Notes: generated by a model not told the origin, from the letters alone. DNA of 64,000 nucleotides from a bacterium (GCA_020849855.1 JADZFO010000034.1:1-64000); one strand, 5' to 3'; positions 41,557 through 51,113 are shown, counted from the first letter of the stretch. Program-made: numbers and translations.

Positions 41557-44220
41557 TTATGCAGTACTCGAGACTGCTGCTGCGCTGGCCCCACGGCTGC
41601 GGATTTCGGCCTGTGCGGCCGCCAGTCTTGCTATCGGCACGCGGAAGGGGCTGCATGAGACATAATCCAGCCCGGCCCGGTGGAAAAAGTCGATGCTGTC
41701 CGGGTCACCGCCGTGCTCGCCGCAGACGCCCAGCTTGATCTTGGGCCGGGCCTGACGGCCCAGCTTGCAGGCCATTTCAACCAGCTTGCCGATGCCCTCC
41801 TGGTCCAGGCTCTGGAAGGGATCGTCACGGTAGATCTTCATGTTGACGTAGTGGCCGAGGAAGCGCTGGGCGTCGTCGCGGCTGACGCCCATGCCCATCT
41901 GGGTCAGGTCGTTGGTGCCGAAGCTGAAGAACTCAGCCAGCTCGGCAATCTCGTCGGCGGTCACCGCGGCGCGGGGCACCTCGATCATGGTGCCGAAGAG
42001 GTAGTCGATCTTCTCGCCGTAGCTTTCCATCGTCTCACTGGCCACACGGCGCAGCACCGGCTCCACCTTGGCCAGCTCGCTTTTGGCGCCGATCAGGGGC
42101 ACCATGATCTCAGGGATCGACTCGCTGCCTTCCCGGCGCGCCTCGATGGCGGCCGCGATGATGGCGCGGACCTGCATTTCGTTAATCTCGGGGTAGATGA
42201 TGCCCAGGCGGCAGCCGCGGAAGCCCAGCATCGGGTTGCTCTCGCGCATGGCCTCGATACGGGCCTTGACCTCGCTGCGCTTCTCGTCAGTCACGCCGCC
42301 GAAGACCTCGTTGATCAGGTCGTTGATCTCCTGCTCGTCGTGGGGCAGGAACTCGTGCAGCGGCGGGTCCAGCAGGCGGATGGTCACGGGCTTTCCGGTC
42401 ATCTCGCGGAAGATGCCCTTGAAGTCTTCCTTCTGGAACTCGAAGATGCTGTCCAGATGCTTGCGGCGCTCCTCCTCAGTGTCGCTGAGGATCATGGCGC
42501 GCACGTGGGGCAGGCGCTCCGGCTCGAAGAACATGTGCTCGGTGCGGGTCAGGCCGATGCCCTCCGCGCCGAACTCGACAGCCTGGCGTGAATCGCGGGG
42601 GTTGTCGGCGTTGGCGCGCACCTTGAGGCGGCGCGCGGCGTCCGCCCAGCCCAGCAGCTTGCCGACCTTCCCGGTGAACTCGGCCTGCTTCAGCTTCAGC
42701 TCACCTTCGTAGACCGTGCCACGGCCACCGTCCATGCTGATCCAGTCGCCGCTGTTGAACTGCTTACCGCCGATGGTGATGCTGCCCTTGTGCTCGTCGA
42801 TCACCAGGCTGGGGGCCGAGGCGATACAGGGCTTGCCCATGCCGCGGGCCACCACGGCCGCGTGGCTGGTCATGCCGCCGCGGGCGGTGACGATGCCCTG
42901 GCAGGCGATCATGCCGTCAATGTCGTCCGGGGTGGTTTCCTCGCGGACCAGGATCAGCTTGGCCTTGGGGTCGGCTTCGCAGATCTTCACGGCTTCATGG
43001 GAGTCAATGACGATACGGCCGACTGCCGCGCCGGGGCTGGCCGGCAGGCCGGAGGAGTCCAGGGGCTCGGGGATGGCCTGGCTCATATCGATCTGGGGGT
43101 GCAGGAGCTGGTTGATGTGCTGCGGCTCGACCATCATAAGGGCCTGCTCGACGCCGACCAGGCCTTCTTCCACCATGTCCACCGCGATATTCACCGCCGC
43201 CGCGCCGGTACGCTTGCCCGAGCGGGTCTGCAGCATGTAGAGCTTGCCTTCCTCGACGGTGAACTCAATGTCCTGCATGTCGCGGAAGTGATGCTCGAGG
43301 CGCTCGATGGTGTCAAAGAGCTGCTTGGCCACCTCCGGCATTTCCTGGGCCAGCTGGTCGATGTGCTCCGGTGTGCGAATACCGGCCACGACGTCCTCGC
43401 CCTGAGCGTTGATCAGGAACTCGCCAAAGACGCCCTTGGCGCCGGTGGCCGGGTTGCGGCTGAAGCACACGCCGGTGCCGGAGGTCATGCCCATGTTGCC
43501 AAAGACCATCGCCTGGACGTTACAGGCCGTGCCGATATCGTCCGGGATGGCGTTTTCGCGGCGGTAGGTCCTGGCGCGCGGGTTGTTCCAGCTCTTGAAG
43601 ACGGCGATAACCGAGAGGCGCAGCTGCTCAAAGCCGTCCTGGGGGAAGCTGCTGCCGGTGGCCTTCTGGTAGATGCCCTTGTAGCGCTCGATCAGGGTAT
43701 CCAGCTCTTCGGCGCTGATCTCATAGTCCTGGCGCTCGCCGCGGATGGCAATGAGCTCGTTCTCAAAGAGGCGGATATCCACACCCATGGCCACATCGGC
43801 GAAGGTCTGGATCAGACGGCGGTAGCTGTCGCGGGCAAAGCGCGGGTTGCCGGTCTTCTGCGTCAGTACCTCGACCGCGTTGTCGTTGAGGCCCAGGTTG
43901 AGGATCGTGTCCATCATGCCCGGCATGCTGAATTTGGCGCCGGAGCGCACCGATACCAGCAGGGGATCGCCGCTGCCGGCGAAGCTCTTGCCCGTCTTCT
44001 TCTCCAGCTGGTTGACCGCGTGGCAGACCTGCTGCCAGATGGTCTCCAGCAATGTGCCGGCCGCGTTATAAGCGTTGCAGGCTTCGGTGGTGATGGTGAA
44101 GCCGGGGGGAACCGGCAGGCCCAGCTGCGTCATGTTGGCAAGGTTGGCTCCCTTGCCGCCGAGCAGAGCCTTGTTGCCCTTGTCGGCATGCTCAAAGTCA
44201 TAGACCCAGGTTTCGCTCAT
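41557..44220 (-). CDS. ppdK: Pyruvate, phosphate dikinase
   Basis: 887 residues. N-terminal ATP-grasp domain (KALLGGKGANLANMTQLGLP; GSGDPLLVSVRSGAKFSMPG; GMTSGTGVCFSRNPATG), central swivelling phosphohistidine domain (IVTARGGMTSHAAVVARGMG, catalytic His) and C-terminal TIM barrel for PEP/pyruvate (GIGLTRTEHMFF, LDPPLHEFLP, FSFGTNDLTQMGMGVSRDD, GVCGEHGGDP with the catalytic Cys). Interconverts pyruvate/ATP/Pi and PEP/AMP/PPi; with enolase it supports glycolysis or gluconeogenesis using pyrophosphate. ATG 44220 with GGGAGG upstream; the extra 14 codons to 44262 are not family-like. Confidence 0.98.
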   Translation of the reverse strand: MSETWVYDFEHADKGNKALLGGKGANLANMTQLGLPVPPGFTITTEACNAYNAAGTLLETIWQQVCHAVNQLEKKTGKSFAGSGDPLLVSVRSGAKFSMPGMMDTILNLGLNDNAVEVLTQKTGNPRFARDSYRRLIQTFADVAMGVDIRLFENELIAIRGERQDYEISAEELDTLIERYKGIYQKATGSSFPQDGFEQLRLSVIAVFKSWNNPRARTYRRENAIPDDIGTACNVQAMVFGNMGMTSGTGVCFSRNPATGAKGVFGEFLINAQGEDVVAGIRTPEHIDQLAQEMPEVAKQLFDTIERLEHHFRDMQDIEFTVEEGKLYMLQTRSGKRTGAAAVNIAVDMVEEGLVGVEQALMMVEPQHINQLLHPQIDMSQAIPEPLDSSGLPASPGAAVGRIVIDSHEAVKICEADPKAKLILVREETTPDDIDGMIACQGIVTARGGMTSHAAVVARGMGKPCIASAPSLVIDEHKGSITIGGKQFNSGDWISMDGGRGTVYEGELKLKQAEFTGKVGKLLGWADAARRLKVRANADNPRDSRQAVEFGAEGIGLTRTEHMFFEPERLPHVRAMILSDTEEERRKHLDSIFEFQKEDFKGIFREMTGKPVTIRLLDPPLHEFLPHDEQEINDLINEVFGGVTDEKRSEVKARIEAMRESNPMLGFRGCRLGIIYPEINEMQVRAIIAAAIEARREGSESIPEIMVPLIGAKSELAKVEPVLRRVASETMESYGEKIDYLFGTMIEVPRAAVTADEIAELAEFFSFGTNDLTQMGMGVSRDDAQRFLGHYVNMKIYRDDPFQSLDQEGIGKLVEMACKLGRQARPKIKLGVCGEHGGDPDSIDFFHRAGLDYVSCSPFRVPIARLAAAQAEIRSRGASAAAVSSTA

Positions 44221-44254
44221 TTCAGTGCGCCCTCCCCGGCGCCATTCAGCAGAC

Positions 44255-44274
44255 GGCCTCACAAACGTGAGGCC
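44255..44274. terminator. Hairpin upstream of ppdK
   Basis: GGCCTCACaaacGTGAGGCC, a perfect 8-bp stem in the gap between the SurA-like gene and ppdK. No T run; could be a weak terminator or an mRNA stability element. Confidence 0.4.
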
Positions 44275-44325
44275 GCCCTGTGTTTCGCGTCTGTCGCCCG
44301 GCCTGGCCGGGCAGGATGGCAGTTG

Positions 44326-45162
44326 CTACTTGGTCTCGGCAGCCTCGCCAGCCGGCGGAGCCACAGCCCCACCCTCGGCACCGCCGGCCGGAGCGCCGCC
44401 AGCTGCGGCGGCCTGCTCGGCCTCCATCTTCTTCTTGGTCTCCTCGCGCTCCTTCATCGTCTCTTCCAGACGCTTCTTCTCGTTGTTGAGAATCAGGTCC
44501 TCAAGGAGCTGCGCCTTGGTCTTGTCGCTGATGCCGCTGATCTTGACGCTGGCCTTGGTGATGATGTCCTGCATCACCTGCTCCTGCGCCTCCATACCCT
44601 TCATCGACTCCAGGCGCAGCTTGATGGTCTCCTTGACCTGCTCGAAGGTCAGAGCGGCCTTCTCAGCCTCAGGGATCGCATTCTGCTGGGCGTGGACATC
44701 GCGGATGATGTTGGCATCGGTGTCCCAGGACTTCTTGATGTCGTCCTCGGTGACGTTGACCTTCTTCTTGATCAGGCCTTCGAAGTACATGGAGCTGCGG
44801 ATCTGGTTCTTGAATTCTTCCTCGGTGGACATGTTCTGGGAGAGGAAGTCCTGCCAGCCCTGGGCGTCGCCCATGGAGTACTGGGCCTTCTGCTCTTCAA
44901 AGGTCTTGTCGATCTCCTTTTCGTCGATGGTCACACCAGCTTCCTGGGCCGTGGCGACCATGGTTTCAAAGAAGATCAGGTTGCGCAGGCTCTCACGCAG
45001 GAAAGGCGAAGAAAGCAGCTGTTCGGTTGTGATCGGCCTGTTGTTGATCTGCATGGCCACCGCGCCGCCGCCGCCACCTGTGCCAGTGCTGCCCGGAGGT
45101 ACGCAAGACGCAAGCACCAGGCACAGCACAGCCGCGCAGGCGCGTTTCATGGGAATCTGCAT
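44326..45162 (-). CDS. SurA/PrsA-like periplasmic chaperone lipoprotein
   Basis: 278 residues with a lipoprotein signal (ACAAVLCLVLASC). The SurA_N-type helical module is visible (MQINNRPITTEQLLSSPFLR, TIDEKEIDKTFEEQKAQY, LSQNMSTEEEFKNQIRSSMY, KVNVTEDDIKKSWD). There is no parvulin prolyl-isomerase domain; a Lys/Glu-rich helix and an Ala-Gly-rich end replace it. Likely a chaperone for exported proteins. GGAG lies 12 bases before ATG 45162; ATG 45150 is an alternative start. Confidence 0.75.
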   Translation of the reverse strand: MQIPMKRACAAVLCLVLASCVPPGSTGTGGGGGAVAMQINNRPITTEQLLSSPFLRESLRNLIFFETMVATAQEAGVTIDEKEIDKTFEEQKAQYSMGDAQGWQDFLSQNMSTEEEFKNQIRSSMYFEGLIKKKVNVTEDDIKKSWDTDANIIRDVHAQQNAIPEAEKAALTFEQVKETIKLRLESMKGMEAQEQVMQDIITKASVKISGISDKTKAQLLEDLILNNEKKRLEETMKEREETKKKMEAEQAAAAGGAPAGGAEGGAVAPPAGEAAETK

Positions 45163-45299
45163 TAGAGGTTCTCGCTCCTTAATTTCTTGTCAAAGCCAAA
45201 GGCGACTGGTAATGTTAGCAGCCGCCTATCCGGATGTAAACGACGGTGGCGCTTAACCCGTGCTGAATCTGCGCGGGAATCCAGCAAACGAGGCGATTC

Positions 45300-46745
45300 A
45301 TGGAAATCCGCATTCAGGCCAAGGCCGGCAACCCCAGCAAGTCAGCAATGCAGTGCCGTTTCTACCTGGAGGGCAAGGGCGGCCACCAGGGTGCGCCGAA
45401 GCTGGCCCGCGGCGAGGAGCGCGCGGAGTTCATCAGCGCCAACAGCGCCGGCGGGCTGGACCTGAGCATTAACATGTCCGCCTACCGCGAGTTTGACCCC
45501 GGCGACGTGATGCGGGTGGCGGGCGGCACTTCTGTGCGCCTGGCCCGCAAGTGGGGCGGCGCCGAGCTGGTCTGGTGGCTGGACGGGGATGTCCAGGCGG
45601 AGAGCTTCGCCAGGCTGCTTACCGGCGCGCTGCTGGCGGATTATGAGTATCTGGCGGCCAAGGGCAGTCCCAAGCCGGCCACGGCAGCCACCAGGCTGAC
45701 AATTTACGCCGGGGCGAACGCCGCCGGTTTTAAGAAGGTGGCAGAGCGTGTCCAGGGCATCGACAGCGGCGTGCGTATCGCCCGCGACCTGGCCAATTCA
45801 CCGGCCAACGAGCTGAGCCCCGAACAGCTTGCCGCCCGGGCCAAGGCGATCTGCGCCGAGCATGGCATGGGCTTCAAGATCCTGAACCGCGCCCAGCTGG
45901 AGAAGGCGGGCTACATTGGCCTGATCAATGTTGGCAAGGGCTCCGAGAACCCGCCGGTCATGTTTGAGATGAGCTACAAGCCCGAGAAGGGCCGCAAGAG
46001 CGCCGCGCCGCTGTGCCTGGTGGGCAAGGGTATTACCTTTGATACCGGCGGCATCAGCATCAAGCCCTGGGACGGCATGTGGGACATGAAGGCCGACATG
46101 GGCGGAGCCGCGGCAGTTGTCGGCGCAATGGCCGCGATTGCGCAGCTTAAGCCCGCGATCCCGGTCACCGCCGTTGTGGCCAGCGCGGAGAACATGCCTG
46201 ATGGCAAGGCTTACCGCCCGGGTGACGTGCTGCGCTACAAGAACGGGCGCACCGTGGAGATCCACAGCACTGACGCCGAGGGCCGCCTGGTGCTGGCTGA
46301 CGCTCTGATCTATGCCCAGGAGGAGCTTGGGCTGAGCCGCATCGTGGAGTACAGCACCCTGACCGGCGCCTGCGCCCGGGCCCTGGGGCACCAGTACATC
46401 GGCCTGATGAGCAAGGCGGCCGCCTTCGCCGGCCAGGTGAAGCAGGCGGCGCAGCTGTCCGGCGAGCTGGCCTGGGAGCTGCCCCTGCACCCGGAGTACC
46501 GCACGATGATCCGCAGCTCCGTGGCGGACGTGCGGAATGTGGGCGGGCCACTGGCCGGCGCGCAGACGGCGGGTATGTTCCTCTATGAGTTCATCAAGGA
46601 CGGCACTGAGTACGTGCACATGGACATCGCCGGCGCCTTCCTGGCGGACAAGGCTGAGAAGTACTGGGGCTGCGTCGGCGCGACCGGCGTGGGCGTCAGG
46701 CTGTCGGCTGAGCTGGCGGAGCTCCTGGCTCAAGACCTCGGATAA
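45300..46745 (+). CDS. pepA: Leucyl aminopeptidase (M17)
   Basis: 481 residues. N-terminal domain poorly conserved; catalytic domain with GKGITFDTGGISIKPWDGMW (metal Lys and Asp), KADMGGAAAV, ENMPDGKAYRPGDVL, STDAEGRLVLADAL (the metal-binding NTDAEGRL with Ser for Asn) and YSTLTGACARALG. Removes N-terminal residues from peptides. ATG 45300 with GAGG upstream. Its last 50 bases overlap the 3' end of the convergent zinc-protein gene. Confidence 0.95.
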   Translation: MEIRIQAKAGNPSKSAMQCRFYLEGKGGHQGAPKLARGEERAEFISANSAGGLDLSINMSAYREFDPGDVMRVAGGTSVRLARKWGGAELVWWLDGDVQAESFARLLTGALLADYEYLAAKGSPKPATAATRLTIYAGANAAGFKKVAERVQGIDSGVRIARDLANSPANELSPEQLAARAKAICAEHGMGFKILNRAQLEKAGYIGLINVGKGSENPPVMFEMSYKPEKGRKSAAPLCLVGKGITFDTGGISIKPWDGMWDMKADMGGAAAVVGAMAAIAQLKPAIPVTAVVASAENMPDGKAYRPGDVLRYKNGRTVEIHSTDAEGRLVLADALIYAQEELGLSRIVEYSTLTGACARALGHQYIGLMSKAAAFAGQVKQAAQLSGELAWELPLHPEYRTMIRSSVADVRNVGGPLAGAQTAGMFLYEFIKDGTEYVHMDIAGAFLADKAEKYWGCVGATGVGVRLSAELAELLAQDLG

Positions 46746-47289
46746 GCGGGCTGCGGCCGGCATAGAGGAAGCTCAGGTTGAGGCCCTGGTTCTCGAGCTC
46801 CGCGATGAGCTCGACCGGCACCGGCAGGTGGTGCCGTGGGTCGACCGTGATGTAGTAGGTGTTTGAGCAGCCGGTGCACTTCACCTTCACGCGATCGATG
46901 ATATCCACTTTGCGCAGCTCTTCTTCTGCTTCCCAGGTGCGGGTGATCCTGTGCTGCTCCTTGAGCGAGACGATCTCGAACTGGTCGTTCTTGCAGCGGT
47001 CGCAGTGCCGGGCGAAGGTTGTACCTGGCTGGACCAGTTCAAGGGGGATAAGTGCGAAGCTGTCCAGATGCCCGGTGCCGTTGCAGGTGCGGCAGATCTC
47101 GTTTTCATTGCCCAGCAGGCCGCGGCCGCCGCAGGTTTCGCAGCGCGGGATTTCCAGGACCTCACCCTTGCCGTTGCAGTCCTCGCAGGTGATCGGCACC
47201 TGCTTCTTGAGCAGTCCCAGCAGCGAGCTGGTCTCGATCATCCGGATGCCACTGCCGGCGCAGCTTTCACATGCTGTCTTATGCAGCAT
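46696..47289 (-). CDS. DnaJ-type CR zinc-finger protein without J domain
   Basis: 197 residues. Four CxxCxGxG-like repeats, CESCAGSG, CEDCNGKG, CETCGGRG, CRTCNGTG, reproduce the cysteine-rich zinc domain of DnaJ, but there is no J domain. Two later CxxC pairs (HCDRCKND; KCTGCSNTYYI) add a further possible zinc site. The C-terminal beta segment (VELIAELENQGLNLSFLYAG) is unassigned. ATG 47289 has GAGGAGG upstream. It could be a chaperone adaptor or a zinc-dependent thiol protein. Confidence 0.7.
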   Translation of the reverse strand: MLHKTACESCAGSGIRMIETSSLLGLLKKQVPITCEDCNGKGEVLEIPRCETCGGRGLLGNENEICRTCNGTGHLDSFALIPLELVQPGTTFARHCDRCKNDQFEIVSLKEQHRITRTWEAEEELRKVDIIDRVKVKCTGCSNTYYITVDPRHHLPVPVELIAELENQGLNLSFLYAGRSPLIRGLEPGAPPAQPTA

Positions 47290-47566
47290 AGCGACCTCCT
47301 CGCTCTCCTGCCTGTGGTGGCCCACCGCCACCGCTTCCCCGAAACGCAGTTGCAAAGAAAACAGGAGCCTTTGACGAGACTATACAGTTAAGCAAAGCTT
47401 AAAACAAGGCAATGTTGAGTCTTTCTGTGCATTTCTGGCAGCTTGTATCTGCGCAATGGTCAAGTGAGTCCGAGCCGATTGCTGATCAAGACAAGAAGTG
47501 TGCACCTGTGCCCCCATGATACTTCGATCAGCGGTGCTTCAGAGCAGGCTCCCGCCGGGCCGAACC

Positions 47567-47572
47567 TATACT
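47567..47572 (+). promoter_or_regulatory. -10 box TATACT for leaderless adenosyltransferase
   Basis: TATACT, 7 bases, ATG 47580. The rest of the 290-base divergent gap shows nothing else I can name. Confidence 0.5.
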
Positions 47573-47579
47573 CTCTGTC

Positions 47580-48146
47580 ATGACAAAGATCTACACCAAG
47601 GGCGGCGACAAGGGCGAGACCGGTCTTTTCGACGGCACCCGGGTCAGCAAGAACCATGTGCTGGTCAACGCCTATGGCACTGTGGATGAGCTGAACAGCG
47701 TGTTGGGGATTGCGAGGAGCTGGATGGAGCACCTGCCGCCAGGCAGCGGGGATTCGCGTCTGGCGGACATGCTCCACACAATCCAGGTTGAGCTCTTTCA
47801 GCTTGGAGCAGATCTGGCCAGCGGCGCTCCAGAGGCTCCACGCTTCATTCACGACGGCCAGGTGGAGCGCTTTGAGCAGTGGATCGATGAACTGACCGCG
47901 GGGCTGCCCGAGCTGAAGAACTTCATCCTGCCCACCGGCCACCCGGTAGCGGCGGCCCTGCACCAGTGCCGAACGGTCAGCCGTCGGGCCGAGCGGATGA
48001 TCATCGCCGCCCGCGAGACGGTCGAGATGGACGTGGTGATTGTGCGCTATATGAACCGCCTCGCCGACCTGTTCTTTGTGCTGGCCCGCGAGGCGAACCG
48101 GATTTATGGCGTGGAGGATGAACCCTGGAGCGCGCCGAAATCCTAA
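47580..48146 (+). CDS. Cob(I)alamin adenosyltransferase, PduO type
   Basis: 188 residues. KIYTKGGDKGETGLFDGTRV (ATP-binding N-terminus), NAYGTVDELNSVLGIAR, FILPTGHPVAAALHQCRTVS (RxxxRRAER helix) and RYMNRLADLFFVLAR are diagnostic for the PduO-type enzyme that makes adenosylcobalamin. No other cobalamin gene is nearby. Its stop codon lies within the -35 element of the flagellin promoter. Confidence 0.94.
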   Translation: MTKIYTKGGDKGETGLFDGTRVSKNHVLVNAYGTVDELNSVLGIARSWMEHLPPGSGDSRLADMLHTIQVELFQLGADLASGAPEAPRFIHDGQVERFEQWIDELTAGLPELKNFILPTGHPVAAALHQCRTVSRRAERMIIAARETVEMDVVIVRYMNRLADLFFVLAREANRIYGVEDEPWSAPKS

Positions 48147-48170
48147 AGTCCCCTCTCCCGCCGCCGATAA
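48144..48170 (+). promoter_or_regulatory. Sigma-28 (FliA) promoter of flagellin
   Basis: TAAAGTCC, 11 bases, GCCGATAA: near-perfect match to the FliA consensus TAAAGTTT-N11-GCCGATAA. Predicted start near 48177, giving the flagellin mRNA a leader of about 240 bases (48178-48419) with no obvious small gene. Confidence 0.88.
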
Positions 48171-48419
48171 GCTGCCCAAGCGAGTTTATGCGGGGAGATG
48201 TGGATGGAACCGCAGATTCGCTGGTGGATGGCCAGGACACGCTGGGGAGCGTTGTCCGGATTTGGGGAGAACTCAGCTTGCAGCTCTGCTGTCGGCTTCA
48301 GTTCATCAGCCGCTAAGTCTGTGCTTTGACGCAGCCACGCGCCTGAGGACTGACAGCAGCATGGCCGCAGCTCTCTTCTGCCAGCCGCCACTTTAGCTTG
48401 GTCATTGGAGGAACAAGCG

Positions 48420-51113
48420 GTGAGCGTACTGCGGATTAATCAGAACCCGGTCGCGCTGAATGCACAGCGCAACCTGAAGGTGACAGGCATGAGCGTCAGT
48501 AAGACGCTGGAACGCCTGTCCAGCGGCCTGCGGATCAACCGCGCGGCCGACGATGCGGCCGGCCTCTCGATCAGCGAGAAGTTGCGCGGCCAGATCCGCG
48601 GCCTTAACCGCGCCAGCGCCAACGCCCTGGATGGCATCAGCCTGATCCAGACGGCGGAGGGCGCGCTGGATGAGATCAGCACGATCCTGCAGCGCACCCG
48701 CGAGCTGGCGGTGCAGGCGGCTAACGGCATCTATACCGCTGACGACCGCCAGAGCATCCAGCTGGAGATCAACCAGCTTACCGACGAGATCAACCGCATC
48801 GCGCACACCACCGAGTTCAACAGCAAAACACTGCTGGACGGCTCGCTGGGCGCGCTGATCAGCACCGACGACTTCAGCCGCATCCGCGCCGCGGTGAACG
48901 GCAATGTCGGGGACGGCGGCAACTTCATTCTGCGCGCGGTGGCCAAGTCCAGCGGCGTGTTGCAGATCCAGAAGACCGACGTGTTTACCACCACCCGCAG
49001 CCTGGATGACACGGGCAACCTGAACTTCCTGCAGACCTGGCGCGCTGGCGCCGTGGTGGCTTCCGCCGGCCCGGACGGTGTCGGCAACGCCGGCCTGTTC
49101 CAGATTGAGGTCCCCACGGACCCCAACGGCCTCATCGCCGTGAACAGCCCCACCAACGGCACCCTGCGCATCAGCGGCGCCGTGGGCTCCAGCCTTGGCA
49201 ACACCCTGGGCCAGAACTTCCAGGCCAGCGAACTCTCGGTCGGCGACAAGTTCATGATCACCGTCCGCGGGGCCCAGCTTGGCGTCCGCACGGTCTCGAT
49301 TGACATCGGCGCCCTGACCCTGACCAACGGCAACTTCGCCGCCAGCATCGTCGGCGCGCTGGGGCCGAGCATCGCCACGGCGGGCATCTTCAACGATGCG
49401 GCGAACGTGAACCGCTTTTCCCTGGCGCTGCTGGGCAGCATCTCGATCATCGATGCCAAGTTCGTGGACAGCGACCGCTCCGGCAGCCGCTTCTATCTGA
49501 GCTTCGACTCCGGAGGCAACAGCACGCGCATGTTCCAGCAGGCCCAGGTGAGCTTCGTCAACAACAACAGCGTCTATACCGCCACCTTGAATCGCCCGGC
49601 CAACTCTTCGGGCCAGCACTTCAGCATCGGCGACGCGACCACCGGCACGATCAACGCCGGCTTCGACACGCGCTATGACTGGAGCCAGATCAGCCTGGCC
49701 AGCGCCACCGCGGCCGACGACATCACCTGGACGCGCCGCGATGGCTCCAACGCGCTGCAGGACCGCGGCCGCCTCTGGCAGACCGGCCCTGTGCCGACCA
49801 ACATGACGGTCTTTGTCTCCGCGGCTTCCGCCCGGAGCTATGCGGTCTTCAGCTTCGACAACCAGGTCTATACCGACCGCGTCGCCGCCGGCTGGGACCA
49901 GGATGCGGCGGTGGCGGCGGCCCGAGGTGGCCAGATCGGCGCCACGACCAGCATCGGCGCCACTTTCAATGGCACCGGCACTGTCCTCGAGAACGTTAAG
50001 CTGGCCTTCGACGGCGTGCTGCAGGCCGGCGAAACGGCGACCTTCAACCTGAGCAGCAACAACGTGGTGACCGCCGACCAGCAGGCAACCCTGGCGGATG
50101 TGAACCGCTTCCAGCAGTTCGGGGTCTTCGACGGACGCAAGAACGTGGAGCTGCAGGTCTATCTGCGCGGCACGGCCAACCGGGCGACGATCAACGTATC
50201 GAGCAACGACACGCTGGAAGACCTGGCCGGCAAGATCAGCCTCGCCATCTGGAACCCGGAAGGCACAGGGGTCACGAACAGCGCGATCCTGAACCTGGAG
50301 CAGATGCCGGATCTGGTGCACGTTAACACCATCGGCAATGCCAAGGGCACGCTGTCCATCGCCACGCCGGTACCCGGCGCGGAACTGGTGATCAGCGGTG
50401 AGGAGAGCATCCTCAACGCCCTGAGCCTGGTGGAGGTGCGCCAGGGCGAGGCCCCGGTTTACAGCATCAACGCCTTCAACCTTGAACTGAACAAGAGCAT
50501 CGGCCAGATCGAAACAGATACCAACGAGGTCAACGGCCTGCTGCCCGGTGTGAGGGTCTTCTTCGACAACACCCTGGGCCTGCGCCTGGATGCCCAGCCG
50601 CCGACGGACCTTAACGGCGGGCCCAACACCCTGCTGAGCTTCCCTTACGCCAGCGCCTTCGAGCGGCCCCAGATCAGCCTCAGCGGACGGATCGAGACAT
50701 TCTTCGTGCACGTCGCCCCGCGGGCCTTCACCCTGCAGACCGGCGCCAACCAGGGCCAGAACATCTCAAGCTACCTGGCGGACATGAGCGCCGAGGCGCT
50801 GGGTGTTGAGGGCCTGCTGGTGGTGACCCCGGAGCTGAGCCAGGACGCCATCACCCAGGTGGATGTTGCGATGCAGCGGGTCAGCGAGCAGCGCGGCAGG
50901 CTGGGCGCGATCCAGAACCGTCTGGAAAGCACGATCCGGAACCTGGATGTAGCCAGCGAGAACCTCAGCGCATCAGAAAGCCGCATCCGCGACGCGGACG
51001 TGGCCCAGGAGACGCTGATGATGACGCGCAACCAGATCCTGCTGCAAAGCGGCGTGGCGGCGATGGCCCAGGCCAACCAGCTGCCGCAGACGGTACTGCA
51101 GCTGCTGCAGTAA
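48420..51113 (+). CDS. fliC: Giant flagellin
   Basis: 897 residues, nearly twice a typical flagellin. N-terminal D0/D1: LRINQNPVALNAQRNL, LERLSSGLRINRAADDAAGL, QTAEGALDEISTILQRTREL, RQSIQLEINQLTDEINRIAH, TEFNSKTLLDG. C-terminal D1/D0: ITQVDVAMQRVSEQRGRLGA, SESRIRDADVAQETLMMTRN, LLQSGVAAMAQANQLPQTVL. The roughly 600-residue middle is beta-rich, Gly/Asn/Thr-rich and probably surface-exposed. GTG 48420 has GGAGGA 7 bases upstream. Controlled by the sigma-28 promoter and ends at an intrinsic terminator; a single-gene unit. Confidence 0.96.
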   Translation: MSVLRINQNPVALNAQRNLKVTGMSVSKTLERLSSGLRINRAADDAAGLSISEKLRGQIRGLNRASANALDGISLIQTAEGALDEISTILQRTRELAVQAANGIYTADDRQSIQLEINQLTDEINRIAHTTEFNSKTLLDGSLGALISTDDFSRIRAAVNGNVGDGGNFILRAVAKSSGVLQIQKTDVFTTTRSLDDTGNLNFLQTWRAGAVVASAGPDGVGNAGLFQIEVPTDPNGLIAVNSPTNGTLRISGAVGSSLGNTLGQNFQASELSVGDKFMITVRGAQLGVRTVSIDIGALTLTNGNFAASIVGALGPSIATAGIFNDAANVNRFSLALLGSISIIDAKFVDSDRSGSRFYLSFDSGGNSTRMFQQAQVSFVNNNSVYTATLNRPANSSGQHFSIGDATTGTINAGFDTRYDWSQISLASATAADDITWTRRDGSNALQDRGRLWQTGPVPTNMTVFVSAASARSYAVFSFDNQVYTDRVAAGWDQDAAVAAARGGQIGATTSIGATFNGTGTVLENVKLAFDGVLQAGETATFNLSSNNVVTADQQATLADVNRFQQFGVFDGRKNVELQVYLRGTANRATINVSSNDTLEDLAGKISLAIWNPEGTGVTNSAILNLEQMPDLVHVNTIGNAKGTLSIATPVPGAELVISGEESILNALSLVEVRQGEAPVYSINAFNLELNKSIGQIETDTNEVNGLLPGVRVFFDNTLGLRLDAQPPTDLNGGPNTLLSFPYASAFERPQISLSGRIETFFVHVAPRAFTLQTGANQGQNISSYLADMSAEALGVEGLLVVTPELSQDAITQVDVAMQRVSEQRGRLGAIQNRLESTIRNLDVASENLSASESRIRDADVAQETLMMTRNQILLQSGVAAMAQANQLPQTVLQLLQ

